Positions 1-10,610 of a DNA stretch of 64,000 bases are shown here, piece by piece. The stretch comes from Arthrobacter sp. SDTb3-6 (GTDB lineage: Bacteria; Actinomycetota; Actinomycetes; Actinomycetales; Micrococcaceae). A program made the translations under genes and the position numbers. Every line of letters starts with the position of its first letter. Within the stretch, counting starts at the first letter, position 1. The notes below the pieces were generated by a model. It saw only the letters and a list, made by a program, of their open reading frames with translations. It ran no database searches and had not been told where the DNA came from. The DNA is taken from assembly GCF_013376095.1 (NCBI RefSeq), contig NZ_JAAMFN010000008.1, positions 1-64,000 on the forward strand. The letters run 5' to 3'.

Positions 1-21
1 AGGTTAACTTCCGTCAGCGGG

Positions 22-735
22 TCAGCCGACGCCCAGGTAGGCCTCCTTGATGGCCGGGTTTGCCAGCAGTTCCTTGCCCGTGCCGCTGTGCGTGATCTCC
101 CCGGTCTCCAGCACAAAGGCCCGGTGTGCCCGGGCCAGGGCCTGGTTGGCGTTCTGCTCCACGAGCAGCACCGTGGTGCCCTGGGTGTTGATCTCGGTGA
201 TGATCTTGAAGATCTGCCGGATGAACTGCGGGGCCAGCCCCATGGAGGGCTCGTCAAGCAGCAGCAGCTTGGGCCGGGACATCAGCGCGCGGCCGATGGC
301 GAGCATTTGCTGCTCGCCGCCGCTCATGGTGCCGCCGAACTGCTTTTGGCGTTCCTTCAGGCGCGGGAACAGCGTGAACACGCGGTCCAGGTCCTCCCCG
401 ACGCCGCTGCGGTCCTTGCGGCCGAATGTCCCCATGTCAAGGTTCTCCAGGACCGTCATGGCCGGGAAGATCCCGCGGCCTTCCGGTGCCTGGGAGATCC
501 CCTGCACCACCCGGATGTGGGCCTTCATCTTCGTGATGTCCTCCCCCATGAAGGAGATGGATCCGCCGGAGGGGTTCAACAGCCCGGAGATGGTCTTCAT
601 GGTGGTGGTCTTGCCTGCGCCGTTGGCACCGATCAGGGAGACGATCTCCCCTTCGTCCACCGTGAAGGACATCTCCTTGATGGCCTGGATCCGCCCGTAG
701 TGGACGGAAATGTTTTTCAGCTCAAGCAAAGTCAT
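22..735 (-). CDS. livF: Branched-chain amino acid ABC transporter ATP-binding protein LivF
   Basis: One of the two ATPases that power uptake of branched-chain amino acids or related substrates at the inner face of the membrane. The 237-residue protein has Walker A GANGAGKT (about residues 36-43), the ABC signature MSGGEQQ (about 137) and Walker B LLLLDEP (about 157), and family-typical length. It is the last gene of the livJHMGF operon and its ATG overlaps the end of livG by 14 bases, so translation is probably coupled. Substrate specificity within the HAAT family cannot be read from the ATPase. Confidence 0.95.
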   Translation of the reverse strand: MTLLELKNISVHYGRIQAIKEMSFTVDEGEIVSLIGANGAGKTTTMKTISGLLNPSGGSISFMGEDITKMKAHIRVVQGISQAPEGRGIFPAMTVLENLDMGTFGRKDRSGVGEDLDRVFTLFPRLKERQKQFGGTMSGGEQQMLAIGRALMSRPKLLLLDEPSMGLAPQFIRQIFKIITEINTQGTTVLLVEQNANQALARAHRAFVLETGEITHSGTGKELLANPAIKEAYLGVG

Positions 736-1609
736 CTTCGGGCTCCCCTAGATAGGCGGAAATGACCTTGGGGTCTTCCCTGATCACGGTTGGGACGTCG
801 TCGGCAATTTTCTTCCCGAACTCCAGCACCACAATCCTGTCGGTCACCCCCATGACCAGCTTCATGTCGTGCTCAATCAGCAGGACCGTGTAGCCGTCGT
901 CCCGGATGGTGCGGATGAGCTGCATGAGCTCTTCCTTTTCCGCCGGGTTGAAGCCGGCGGCCGGCTCGTCGAGGCACAGCACCTTGGGGTCCGTGGCGAG
1001 GGCCCTGGCGATCTCCAGGCGGCGCTGGCTGCCGTACGGCAGGTGCCGGGACAGCGTGGCGGCCTGGTCGGCGATCCCCACAAATTCCAGCAGGGCCATG
1101 CCCCGCTCGATCGCCGTCTTCTCCTCCTGGACGTGGCGGGGCAGCCGCAGCAGGGCGCCGATCACGGAGGTCTTGTGCCGCGCGTCGAGCCCCACCACCA
1201 CATTTTCCAGGGCGGTCATCTCGCCGAACAGCCGGATGTTTTGGAAGGTGCGGGCCAGCCCGGCCCGGGTGATCTTGTGCTGCTTCATGCCGTTGAGCAG
1301 CCTACCCTCGAGCAGCACCTGGCCGCCGGTGGGCTTGTACACGCCGGTCATGGCGTTGAAGCAGGTGGTCTTGCCGGCGCCGTTGGGCCCGATCAGCCCC
1401 AGGATCTCCCCCCGCTTGATGGTGAAGCTGATGTTGTCCAGCGCCAGCAGGCCGCCAAACTTCATGGTCAGGTTCTTCACCTCGACGAGGTCGTCCCCGA
1501 CACTGACGGCAATTTCGCGTTCCGGCGCGGCGGCCTCGGCCACCTCCGCCTCGACGCCGGCAACCTCGGTGTCCGCATGCCGGCCGGTTGCTTCCGTTGA
1601 CTCGCTCAT
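722..1609 (-). CDS. livG: Branched-chain amino acid ABC transporter ATP-binding protein LivG
   Basis: Second ATPase of the Liv importer, 295 residues. Walker A GPNGAGKT lies at about residues 74-81, followed by the LivG-type long Q-loop region and Walker B VLCLDEPAAG. The open frame runs on upstream, but the ATG at 1609 overlaps the livM stop in an ATGA arrangement, which fixes the start. The first 40 or so residues are an acidic, Ala/Glu-rich extension not needed for the ABC fold, and somewhat longer than in most LivG proteins. It sits between livM and livF and overlaps both. Confidence 0.94.
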   Translation of the reverse strand: MSESTEATGRHADTEVAGVEAEVAEAAAPEREIAVSVGDDLVEVKNLTMKFGGLLALDNISFTIKRGEILGLIGPNGAGKTTCFNAMTGVYKPTGGQVLLEGRLLNGMKQHKITRAGLARTFQNIRLFGEMTALENVVVGLDARHKTSVIGALLRLPRHVQEEKTAIERGMALLEFVGIADQAATLSRHLPYGSQRRLEIARALATDPKVLCLDEPAAGFNPAEKEELMQLIRTIRDDGYTVLLIEHDMKLVMGVTDRIVVLEFGKKIADDVPTVIREDPKVISAYLGEPEDDFA

Positions 1610-2823
1610 GAGGAGGCCTCCTTCCCCGGCCCGGGCTTGGCCTTGGCGGCCTTGGCATCGGCGGACGCCCGCACCGCGGCATAGGCATTGCGGCCATAGG
1701 CCAGCAGCTGTTGCCGGGCGGCCAGCAGCCCGTGCGAACGGTAGATCATGATCAGGACGAGGGCCAGGCCAAAGATCAGGTACTTGTAGTCGGCGATCGC
1801 CGTAAAACGCAGCGGAATGTAGGCCACAAGGGCCCCACCGAGGATGGCGCCGACCTTGTTGCCCGCCCCGCCCAGCACCACGGCGGCCACGAACAGCACG
1901 GAGGTGACGACGTCGAACTTCTGGTTGTTCACGAAGCCGACCTGCCCGGACATGAGGGCACCGGACAGTCCGCCCACGCCGGCGCCGATGGCAAACGCCC
2001 ATACCTTGTACTTGAAGGTGGGGACGCCCATGGTCTCGGCAGCGTCCTCGTCCTCGCGGATGGCGATCCAGTTGCGGCCCACCCTGCTGCGTTCCAGGTT
2101 GCCGGCAAGCAGCAGCACAATGATCAGGATGGTCAGGGTGAGCCAGTACCAGGGCGTGCCGTTGGAGTTGGCAAAGATGGGCACGCCGCTGGCATCCGTT
2201 CCCGGCGGGTGGCCGACGTTTTGGAAGCCGACCTGGCCCTTCATGGCCGGGATGATCGTGGCCAGGATGCGGACAATTTCACCGAATCCCAGCGTGACGA
2301 TGGCCAGGTAGTCCCCGCGCAGGCGCAGCGTCGGAACGCCGAGCAGCACGCCGAAGAACATGGTCACCGCCATGGCCACCGGAAGGGTCCACAGGTAGGG
2401 GATCTTCAGGAAGGTGGAGTCGGAACTGGTCAGCATGGCCGTCACGTATGAGCCGACGGCAAAGAAGGCAATGTAGCCCAAGTCCAGGAGCCCCGCATAG
2501 CCGATCACGATGTTCAGCCCCACGGCCACGAGCGCCCAGACGGCCATGGTCTGGCAGGCCAGTGCAAAGTCGTTGCCCGGTTCGGTGGAAATCAACGGCG
2601 GGTTGATGACCGGCAGCAGGTACGCCAGGATCACCACCAGGATCAGGAACGCCCACTGTTTTTGCCGTGGCAGCGCCTGCCACTTGTCGCCGAGGCCGCT
2701 GAACCAGCCCCTGCGGCGGGCTGCCGCGCTGGAGCCGGGCGGGAGCCCCACGGCCTCACGGTTTTCGGCCGCCTGGTCTCCTTTGGCGGTGTGAAGGGGT
2801 GTCGGCCCGTCTACCATGCTCAT
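1606..2823 (-). CDS. livM: Branched-chain amino acid ABC transporter permease LivM
   Basis: Membrane permease that pairs with LivH, 405 residues. After a hydrophilic N-terminus of about 60 residues come roughly ten hydrophobic segments and the BPD_transp_2 core, including LRGDYLAIVTLGFGEI, a hallmark of LivM. The ATG at 2823 is chosen because it overlaps the livH stop (ATGA) and has an AAGGAG-like ribosome site six bases upstream; longer in-frame starts lie inside livH. The last 25 residues are an Ala/Lys-rich cytoplasmic tail. Confidence 0.94.
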   Translation of the reverse strand: MSMVDGPTPLHTAKGDQAAENREAVGLPPGSSAAARRRGWFSGLGDKWQALPRQKQWAFLILVVILAYLLPVINPPLISTEPGNDFALACQTMAVWALVAVGLNIVIGYAGLLDLGYIAFFAVGSYVTAMLTSSDSTFLKIPYLWTLPVAMAVTMFFGVLLGVPTLRLRGDYLAIVTLGFGEIVRILATIIPAMKGQVGFQNVGHPPGTDASGVPIFANSNGTPWYWLTLTILIIVLLLAGNLERSRVGRNWIAIREDEDAAETMGVPTFKYKVWAFAIGAGVGGLSGALMSGQVGFVNNQKFDVVTSVLFVAAVVLGGAGNKVGAILGGALVAYIPLRFTAIADYKYLIFGLALVLIMIYRSHGLLAARQQLLAYGRNAYAAVRASADAKAAKAKPGPGKEASS

Positions 2824-3836
2824 GCCTTGCTCCTTCCCAGCGAGGTGCCCAGGATGCCCTCGGGCCGCAGCAGCAGCACGAGCACCAGGACCACGAATGC
2901 AACAACGTCGGTCCACTGCGAGTTGCCCAGCAGGATCTGTCCGTAGTTGCCGATGAGCCCGAGGAGCAGGCCGCCGAGCAGCGCCCCCCGGACGTTGCCG
3001 ATGCCGCCCAGGACAGCCGCGGCGAACGCCTTGATGCCCAGGATGAATCCGCCGTTGTACTGGACCCCGGAGGGGATCTTCATGACGTAGAACAATGCGG
3101 CCGCGCCGGCGAGGATGCCGCCGATCACGAACGTGGTGATGATGATCTTTTCCTTGTTCACGCCCATGAGCGTGGCGGTGTCCGGGTCCTGGGCCACGGC
3201 ACGGATGCCGCGCCCGGTGCGGGACTTGCTGATGAAGCGTTCGGTGATGACCATCATGATCACGGCCGCGATGACAATGATCAGCTGCTGGTCGTAGATG
3301 AAGGTCCCGAAAACCTCAAAGATCGGCCGCGACCTGAACATGGTCAGGGCCGGTTCGGGGTTGGGTCCGCGGACCAGGAAGATCGTGTACTGGATGGTGA
3401 ACGAGGCGCCGATGGCCGTGATCAAAAAGACCAGGCGCGGCGCGTTGCGTTTGCGCAGCGGTTTATAGGCCAGCCGCTCAAGCAGGAACGCCGTAAGCGC
3501 CGAGGCGCATATGGCCACGACAAGCGCCAACAGCAGGTTGACGATGATCGAGCCGATGGACAGGTTGGGTGCGGAGGGGCCGAAGCCGAGGAAGCTGAGC
3601 GTGAAAAACACGCCGTAGCAGCCCATGATGAACACTTCGGAGTGCGCGAAGTTGATCAGGTTGAGCACGCCGTAAACGAGGGTGTACCCGAGGGCCACCA
3701 GGGCGTAGATGGAGCCAAACGTCAGCCCGTCAAAGGTGGCGGACCAAAAGTTCTGCAACAGCGAGGGAATATCAAAGGTGATCCACGAACTGTCGGAGGC
3801 GGATGCGGGGAGCATTGTTAGGAGGGTGGGAATCAT
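2820..3836 (-). CDS. livH: Branched-chain amino acid ABC transporter permease LivH
   Basis: Membrane permease partner of LivM, 338 residues. Recognisable by GLTFGSIYALVALGYTLVYG near the N-terminus, then a series of hydrophobic helices and the conserved KAFAAAVLGGIGNVRGA segment near the C-terminus. The start at 3836 leaves a short AGGA eight bases upstream; an upstream extension in the same frame is rich in Arg and Ser and looks non-coding. It is 132 bases downstream of livJ, with a hairpin in between. Confidence 0.92.
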   Translation of the reverse strand: MIPTLLTMLPASASDSSWITFDIPSLLQNFWSATFDGLTFGSIYALVALGYTLVYGVLNLINFAHSEVFIMGCYGVFFTLSFLGFGPSAPNLSIGSIIVNLLLALVVAICASALTAFLLERLAYKPLRKRNAPRLVFLITAIGASFTIQYTIFLVRGPNPEPALTMFRSRPIFEVFGTFIYDQQLIIVIAAVIMMVITERFISKSRTGRGIRAVAQDPDTATLMGVNKEKIIITTFVIGGILAGAAALFYVMKIPSGVQYNGGFILGIKAFAAAVLGGIGNVRGALLGGLLLGLIGNYGQILLGNSQWTDVVAFVVLVLVLLLRPEGILGTSLGRSKA

Positions 3837-3920
3837 TCGGACATCCTGATCTTGGCAGCGCCCATGGCTTCGGATGGGCCGGCCGCTGCCGGTAGAGCGA
3901 ACGGGATAGGGTGGCACGCA

Positions 3921-3957
3921 AAGGCTGTGGGCCGGAGGTCCCCCGTCCCACAGCCTT
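3921..3957 (-). terminator. Hairpin between livJ and livH (likely attenuator)
   Basis: An 11-bp perfect stem (AAGGCTGTGGG paired with CCCACAGCCTT) starts 12 bases after the livJ stop codon. Read on the minus strand it ends in a short T run. Its position suggests partial termination, so that the binding protein is made in excess over the membrane parts, as is common in such operons. The functional reading is inference. Confidence 0.6.
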
Positions 3958-3968
3958 GTGCGCCTGAA

Positions 3969-5201
3969 TTACTCGCCGATGGCGCCGATCGGGACGATCT
4001 TGCCGTTTTCAACCTTGTAGCCGTAGACGGTCGGGGCCTGGAGCTCGCCCTTGTCATTCCACTTGTAGTGCTTGCTCAGCCCGTCCTTGTCGTAGGACTT
4101 GACCCAGCTCAGCAGCTTGGCGCGGTCCTGGTTGCCGGCGTCGATCCCTGCCAGCAGCACGGTGGCAGCGTCGTAGCCCTCGATCGAGTACGTGCCCGGT
4201 TCCATGTTGTTTGCTGCCTTGTAGGCAGATTCGAAGGTCGGGATCAACTCGCCCGGGATGCAGGGGCAGGTGAAGAACGCGTTGGCCGAGGCGTCGCCGG
4301 CCTGCTTGATGAACTGGTCATCCTTCAGGCCGTCCGGGCCGATGAACGTGCCGGTGAAGCCCTTGGCCACGAGCTGCTGGTCAAACGGGGCGCCTTCGGC
4401 GTAGTAGCCCGAGTAGAAGACCGCGTCGGCCTTGGCGTTCATGATCTTGGAGATCGTGGCCGAGAAGTCCTTCTGGCCGGTGGTGACCTTGTCGGTGCCG
4501 ATCAGGGCCGAACCGAGTCCGTCCGAGGTGGTCTTGCCGAGGCCGATTCCGTAGTCGGAGTCGTCCTGGACCAGGTAGACCTTCTTGGCGCCGAGCTTGC
4601 CGGTGATGAACTTCGCAGCTGCCGGGCCCTGGACGGCGTCGTTGCCCAGGCCGCGGAAGAACGTGGTCCAGCCGTTCTGGGTCAGCGTCGGGTTCGTGGC
4701 GGCGGGGGTGATGTGGACCAGCTTCTGCTGCTCGAAGATGTTGCCGGTGGCCTTGGACTCGCCGGAGAACGGCAGGCCCACGACGCCGATGATGTCGGCT
4801 TCCTTGGTGGCCTGGGTGACGGGGCCGGTCGCCTTGTTCGGGTCGCCTTCGGTGTCAAACTTCTTGAACTGGACCTGGCAGTTGGCGTTGGCCTTGTTGT
4901 GCTGGGAGACGGCCAGCTGGACGCCGTTGAAAATGTTGATGCCCAGCTGGGCGTTGGCCCCCGTTTCGGCGCCAATGTAGGCCAGCGTGGTGGTGGCCGG
5001 GCAGGTGGCCTTGCCATTGCCCGCGGGCAGGACGGCGTCCTTCGGGGTTTGGATGGAAGTCAACGCGGGAATGTTGACGGTGGTGGAGCCTCCACCGGCG
5101 CTTCCGCTGCTCTGGGGTGCGGCCTGATTCGCACACCCTGCCATGAGCATGCCAAGGGTGGCGGCTGCTGCGAGGGTGGTCATCACTTGCTTACGGTACA
5201 T
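3969..5201 (-). CDS. livJ: Branched-chain amino acid ABC transporter substrate-binding lipoprotein
   Basis: Extracytoplasmic binding protein of the Liv system, 410 residues. It begins with a short signal peptide and a lipobox (LGMLMAGC, Cys at about residue 23), then a low-complexity Ser/Gly linker and a Peripla_BP_6 type fold (AYIGAETGANAQLGI, GVVGLPFSGESKA, IEGYDAATVLLAGID). The start at 5201 has GGAAGG six or so bases upstream; the longer frame is not credible because it would bury the signal peptide. First gene of the operon. The true ligand may be leucine-type amino acids or another small molecule such as an amide or urea. Confidence 0.93.
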   Translation of the reverse strand: MYRKQVMTTLAAAATLGMLMAGCANQAAPQSSGSAGGGSTTVNIPALTSIQTPKDAVLPAGNGKATCPATTTLAYIGAETGANAQLGINIFNGVQLAVSQHNKANANCQVQFKKFDTEGDPNKATGPVTQATKEADIIGVVGLPFSGESKATGNIFEQQKLVHITPAATNPTLTQNGWTTFFRGLGNDAVQGPAAAKFITGKLGAKKVYLVQDDSDYGIGLGKTTSDGLGSALIGTDKVTTGQKDFSATISKIMNAKADAVFYSGYYAEGAPFDQQLVAKGFTGTFIGPDGLKDDQFIKQAGDASANAFFTCPCIPGELIPTFESAYKAANNMEPGTYSIEGYDAATVLLAGIDAGNQDRAKLLSWVKSYDKDGLSKHYKWNDKGELQAPTVYGYKVENGKIVPIGAIGE

Positions 5202-5384
5202 AGATTCGCCTTCCGGACTATGTCGCAGAGTCCCGGTGGACGTCCTCGTCCCCCAGGTTTCCCTGCTCTTCACGAGATCTGACATTACCCGCAAGTATGT
5301 GGTCCGGGACACATTTAGCGTAAAGATCTGATAACGGACGGGAGAATTTTGCGGTGAACAGGGCGACGGCGGCGCCCGGGGACA
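5202..5384 (-). promoter_or_regulatory. Upstream region of the liv operon
   Basis: This gene-free stretch must hold the liv promoter. Two AGATCT hexamers lie about 50 bases apart in it. No -35/-10 pair stands out clearly enough to be placed. Confidence 0.35.
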
Positions 5385-5420
5385 ATAAAAGCCCGCCTCC
5401 GGTGGGAGGCGGGCTTTTAT
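5385..5420 (-). terminator. Strong intrinsic terminator downstream of icd
   Basis: A perfect 16-bp stem (ATAAAAGCCCGCCTCC with its complement) and a four-base loop GGTG. The A/T-rich outer ends give a T run on either strand, so it can stop transcription from icd and insulate the liv promoter. Confidence 0.9.
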
Positions 5421-5439
5421 CTTGCCTGCGGACGGTGCT

Positions 5440-5520
5440 TGGGCGGGGCGGTTTCAAGGTCCCGGCGGGCTCGACCGCCGGGGTTTGTGCCGGCTCGACC
5501 GGCGGGGTCCCGACCGGCGG
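5440..5520. repeat. GC-rich repeat copies of the GCCGGTCGAGCC type
   Basis: Just beyond the icd stop codon are two to three degenerate copies of a motif that reads CCGCCGGTCGAGCC on the minus strand. Similar copies recur at 43044-43146. No gene or hairpin of convincing strength is present. Confidence 0.5.
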
Positions 5521-5522
5521 AT

Positions 5523-7811
<2,289 letters not shown>

Positions 7812-7911
7812 TTACCCGAATGGGCCCCTCTGCCGTGTATCGGCGGGGAGGGGGCCTGCTTTGTGACCCGAACACCTGACAAGTCACCGCGCAGTAAGTA
7901 GCGTGGATCAC

Positions 7912-8418
7912 ATGGAACTCAAAGGGAAATTCGCAGACGCAGTCAACGACCAGGTCACCATGGAGCTCAAGGCCGCCATGGTGTACCGCCAGCTGTCCAT
8001 CGAAATGGACTTCAGGAACCTGCCCGGCATGGCCAGCTGGTTCCTGATCCAATCCGGCGAGGAGCTGGGCCACGCGCAGAGGTTCACCGACCACATGGTT
8101 GACCGCGAGGCTTGCCCCAGGATTGAAGCCATCACGGCCCCCAATCTCACCATCAAGTCGCCACTGGATGCCTTCAAGGCCGCCCTGGACAACGAGCAGC
8201 AGGTCTCCGATTCCATTCGCAACCTGTACCGGATGTCCCAGGAAACGGGCGACATCGACTCGATCCCGCTGCTGAACTGGTTCATCAACGAACAGCTCGA
8301 AGAGGAGTCCTCCGTCAGTGAAATCATTGGCCGGATCAACCTGATTGGCGACGACGGCGACGGCCTCCTGCGCCTCGATGCCGAGCTCGGCACGCGCACG
8401 CCCGATCCGGACAAGTGA
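7912..8418 (+). CDS. ftn: Ferritin
   Basis: Iron-storage protein of about 168 residues that forms a 24-mer cage and oxidises Fe(II). The four-helix bundle shows ferroxidase-type residues: Glu in the first helix (QVTMELKAAMVYRQ), EELGHAQRF in the second (Glu and His ligands) and NWFINEQLEEE in the fourth. The ATG at 7912 is preferred; a GTG three codons upstream (7903) is also in frame. No good ribosome site precedes either, so a leaderless transcript is possible. Confidence 0.9.
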   Translation: MELKGKFADAVNDQVTMELKAAMVYRQLSIEMDFRNLPGMASWFLIQSGEELGHAQRFTDHMVDREACPRIEAITAPNLTIKSPLDAFKAALDNEQQVSDSIRNLYRMSQETGDIDSIPLLNWFINEQLEEESSVSEIIGRINLIGDDGDGLLRLDAELGTRTPDPDK

Positions 8419-8419
8419 G

Positions 8420-8652
8420 CCGGGTTTCTTAAAGTACGACGGCGGCCGGGCGTTGACCTGCTGGTTCACGCGTTGCTGCACGGCCTGCTGGTGGGCACCA
8501 TGGTGCACGTCCACTCCGGCATCCGGCCCGGATTCAGGCGCTGCCGCCGGATCCGACGGCCTTCCGCGCAGCCGGCGCACGACCAGCGCCGCCAGCAATG
8601 CCACCACAATGGGCGCAAGGACGCCCACCGCCACGACCACCCAAACTGACAT
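8420..8652 (-). CDS. Possible small membrane protein (3' end unresolved)
   Basis: From an ATG at 8652, preceded by a GGGGAG-like ribosome site, the minus strand reads one clear hydrophobic helix (WVVVAVGVLAPIVVALLAAL) followed by a basic stop-transfer segment and a hydrophilic, Gln-rich tail. There is no stop codon before the frame enters the antisense of the ferritin gene; it stays open to 7765. Either a short membrane protein has lost its stop, or it overlaps the ferritin, or it is chance. Function unknown. Confidence 0.3.
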
Positions 8653-8751
8653 CGTTCCCACTCCCCCGGTGGATTGCCGTCTTGATGTTGCTTTCCACAC
8701 AGCATGCCATCCCCGACAGACATTCCCGGCATTGTGGCACTTAAAGGGCGC

Positions 8752-8846
8752 CACCGAATTTGATGGTGCACATAATGTGCGTCAGGCGCCCGACAGGTCA
8801 CCGAAGCTGCACCACCGAATTTGATGCTTGCATTCGGTGGTGCAGC
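8752..8846. repeat. Paired CACCGAATTTGATG elements and hairpin downstream of purH
   Basis: The 14-mer CACCGAATTTGATG occurs twice, at about 8752 and 8812. The second copy is part of a perfect 15-bp stem (8806-8820 with 8832-8846, loop of 11). A smaller palindrome (TGCACATAATGTGC) lies between them. Position after the minus-strand purH fits a terminator, though no T run follows. Confidence 0.7.
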
Positions 8847-8869
8847 GGAAGCGCCCTGGGGCGATCAAC

Positions 8870-10534
8870 TCAGTGGAAGAAGTGCCGGGAACCGGTGAAG
8901 TACATGGTGACGCCGGCCGCGTTGGCGGCCGCGATGACTTCCTCGTCGCGGATGGATCCGCCGGGCTGGACCACGGCGCTCACGCCGGCGTCGAGCAGGA
9001 TCTGCAGGCCGTCGGCGAACGGGAAGAACGCGTCCGAGGCGGCAACGGAACCGACCGCGCGCCTTTCGGAGACGCCTTCGGCACCCGCTGCGCCGCCGGC
9101 GGCGTCAACGGTGGATTCCACCTGGACACCGAGCGTGTTGGCACGCTCCACGGCCAGCCTGCAGGAGTCAACGCGGTTGACCTGGCCCATGCCGATGCCG
9201 ACGGTGGCGCCGTCCTTGGCGAGCAGGATCGCGTTTGACTTGGCGGCCCGGACGGCGGTCCAGGCGAATTTGAGCTCGGCCAGCGTGGATTCGTCGGCGG
9301 CGGGGCCTGCGGCGAGCGTCCAGTTGGCGGGGTTGTCGCCGTCGGCGTCGATCCGGTCGCTCACCTGCACCAGCATGCCGCCGGAAACCTGGCGGACCTC
9401 TGCCGGGTAGCGGCCGTAGCCGTCGGGCAGGGCCAGCAGGCGGACGTTCTTCTTCTTGGACAGGATTTCCACGGCTTCGGGTGCAAAGTCCGGGGCGATG
9501 ACAACTTCGGTGAAGATGTCCTTCACGGTCCGGGCCATGCCGGCGGTGACGGTGCGGTTGGCGGCGATGACGCCGCCGTAGGCGGAGACGGGGTCGCAGG
9601 CGTGGGCCTTGCGGTGGGCGTCGGCGATGGGGTCGTCGGCATCCGCGGAGGCCACGGCCACGCCGCAGGGGTTCGCGTGCTTGACCACGGCCACGGCGGG
9701 GCCGTCGAAGTCGAACGCTGCGCGCAGGGCGGCGTCGGCGTCGACAAAGTTGTTGTAGCTCATGGCCTTGCCGTGCAGCTGGTCCGCCTGCGCAATGCCG
9801 GCCGGGGCGGCCTGGTCCACGTAGAGTGCGGCCTGCTGGTGGGGGTTTTCACCGTAGCGCAGCACCTCGGAGCGTTCCAGCGAGTAGCCGGCGTACGCGG
9901 GCCACTCGACCACGCCGTCGCCGTCCTCGTCCAGGAACTGGGAGGCCGTCCAGGACGCCACGGCGTTGTCATACGCCGCCGTGTGGGCAAAGGCGGCGGC
10001 AGCCAGGCGCTGGCGGGCGGCCAGCGTGAAGCCGCCTTCGGCCGCGGCAAGCACCACGTCGGCGTACTTGGCGGGGTCCACGACGACGGCCACGGACGGG
10101 TGGTTCTTGGCCGCGGCGCGCACCATGGAAGGGCCGCCGATGTCGATCTGCTCCACTACGGCGTCCTGCTCCGCGCCGGACTTCACGGTGTCCACGAACG
10201 GGTAGAGGTTCACCACCACCAGGTCAAACGGCTCCACGTGCAGCTCTTCAAGCTGGCGGACGTGGTCGGGCAGGCGGCGGTCGGCCAGGATGCCGGCGTG
10301 GACCATGGGGTGGAGGGTCTTGACGCGGCCGTCCAGGCACTCCGGGAAGCCGGTCAGCTCCGACACTTCGGTGACCGGGACGCCCGCGGCGGCAATCCTG
10401 GCCGCGGTGGAGCCGGTGGAAACGATGGCAACACCGGCGGCGTGCAGCCCCGTGGCCAACTCCTCCAGCCCGGTTTTGTCGTAGACCGAAATCAGGGCCC
10501 GGCGGATTGGAACACGGTTAAGTACGCTGGTCAC
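8870..10534 (-). CDS. purH: Bifunctional AICAR transformylase / IMP cyclohydrolase PurH
   Basis: Catalyses the last two steps of de novo IMP synthesis. 554 residues: an N-terminal MGS-like cyclohydrolase domain ([29 protein letters not shown]) and a C-terminal AICARFT domain ([24 protein letters not shown], ending [24 protein letters not shown]). GTG at 10534 is chosen for a GGAG about eight bases upstream and because homologues start here. purN, its usual immediate upstream neighbour in Actinobacteria, is 7.8 kb away at 18.4 kb. Confidence 0.96.
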   Translation of the reverse strand: MTSVLNRVPIRRALISVYDKTGLEELATGLHAAGVAIVSTGSTAARIAAAGVPVTEVSELTGFPECLDGRVKTLHPMVHAGILADRRLPDHVRQLEELHVEPFDLVVVNLYPFVDTVKSGAEQDAVVEQIDIGGPSMVRAAAKNHPSVAVVVDPAKYADVVLAAAEGGFTLAARQRLAAAAFAHTAAYDNAVASWTASQFLDEDGDGVVEWPAYAGYSLERSEVLRYGENPHQQAALYVDQAAPAGIAQADQLHGKAMSYNNFVDADAALRAAFDFDGPAVAVVKHANPCGVAVASADADDPIADAHRKAHACDPVSAYGGVIAANRTVTAGMARTVKDIFTEVVIAPDFAPEAVEILSKKKNVRLLALPDGYGRYPAEVRQVSGGMLVQVSDRIDADGDNPANWTLAAGPAADESTLAELKFAWTAVRAAKSNAILLAKDGATVGIGMGQVNRVDSCRLAVERANTLGVQVESTVDAAGGAAGAEGVSERRAVGSVAASDAFFPFADGLQILLDAGVSAVVQPGGSIRDEEVIAAANAAGVTMYFTGSRHFFH

Positions 10535-10572
10535 AGAATTTTCTCCAGGGGTTGGTCGATGATGGCGACAGC

Positions 10573-10610
10573 TTGAGTTTATGCCACTACCACCGGGTAG
10601 GCTGTCAGCC
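10573..10610 (+). promoter_or_regulatory. Putative leaderless promoter of nagZ
   Basis: TTGAGT at 10573 and TAGGCT at 10598 (spacer 19) with the ATG only seven bases after the -10 box and no ribosome site. This is the actinobacterial pattern for leaderless mRNA. Inference from sequence pattern only. Confidence 0.45.
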
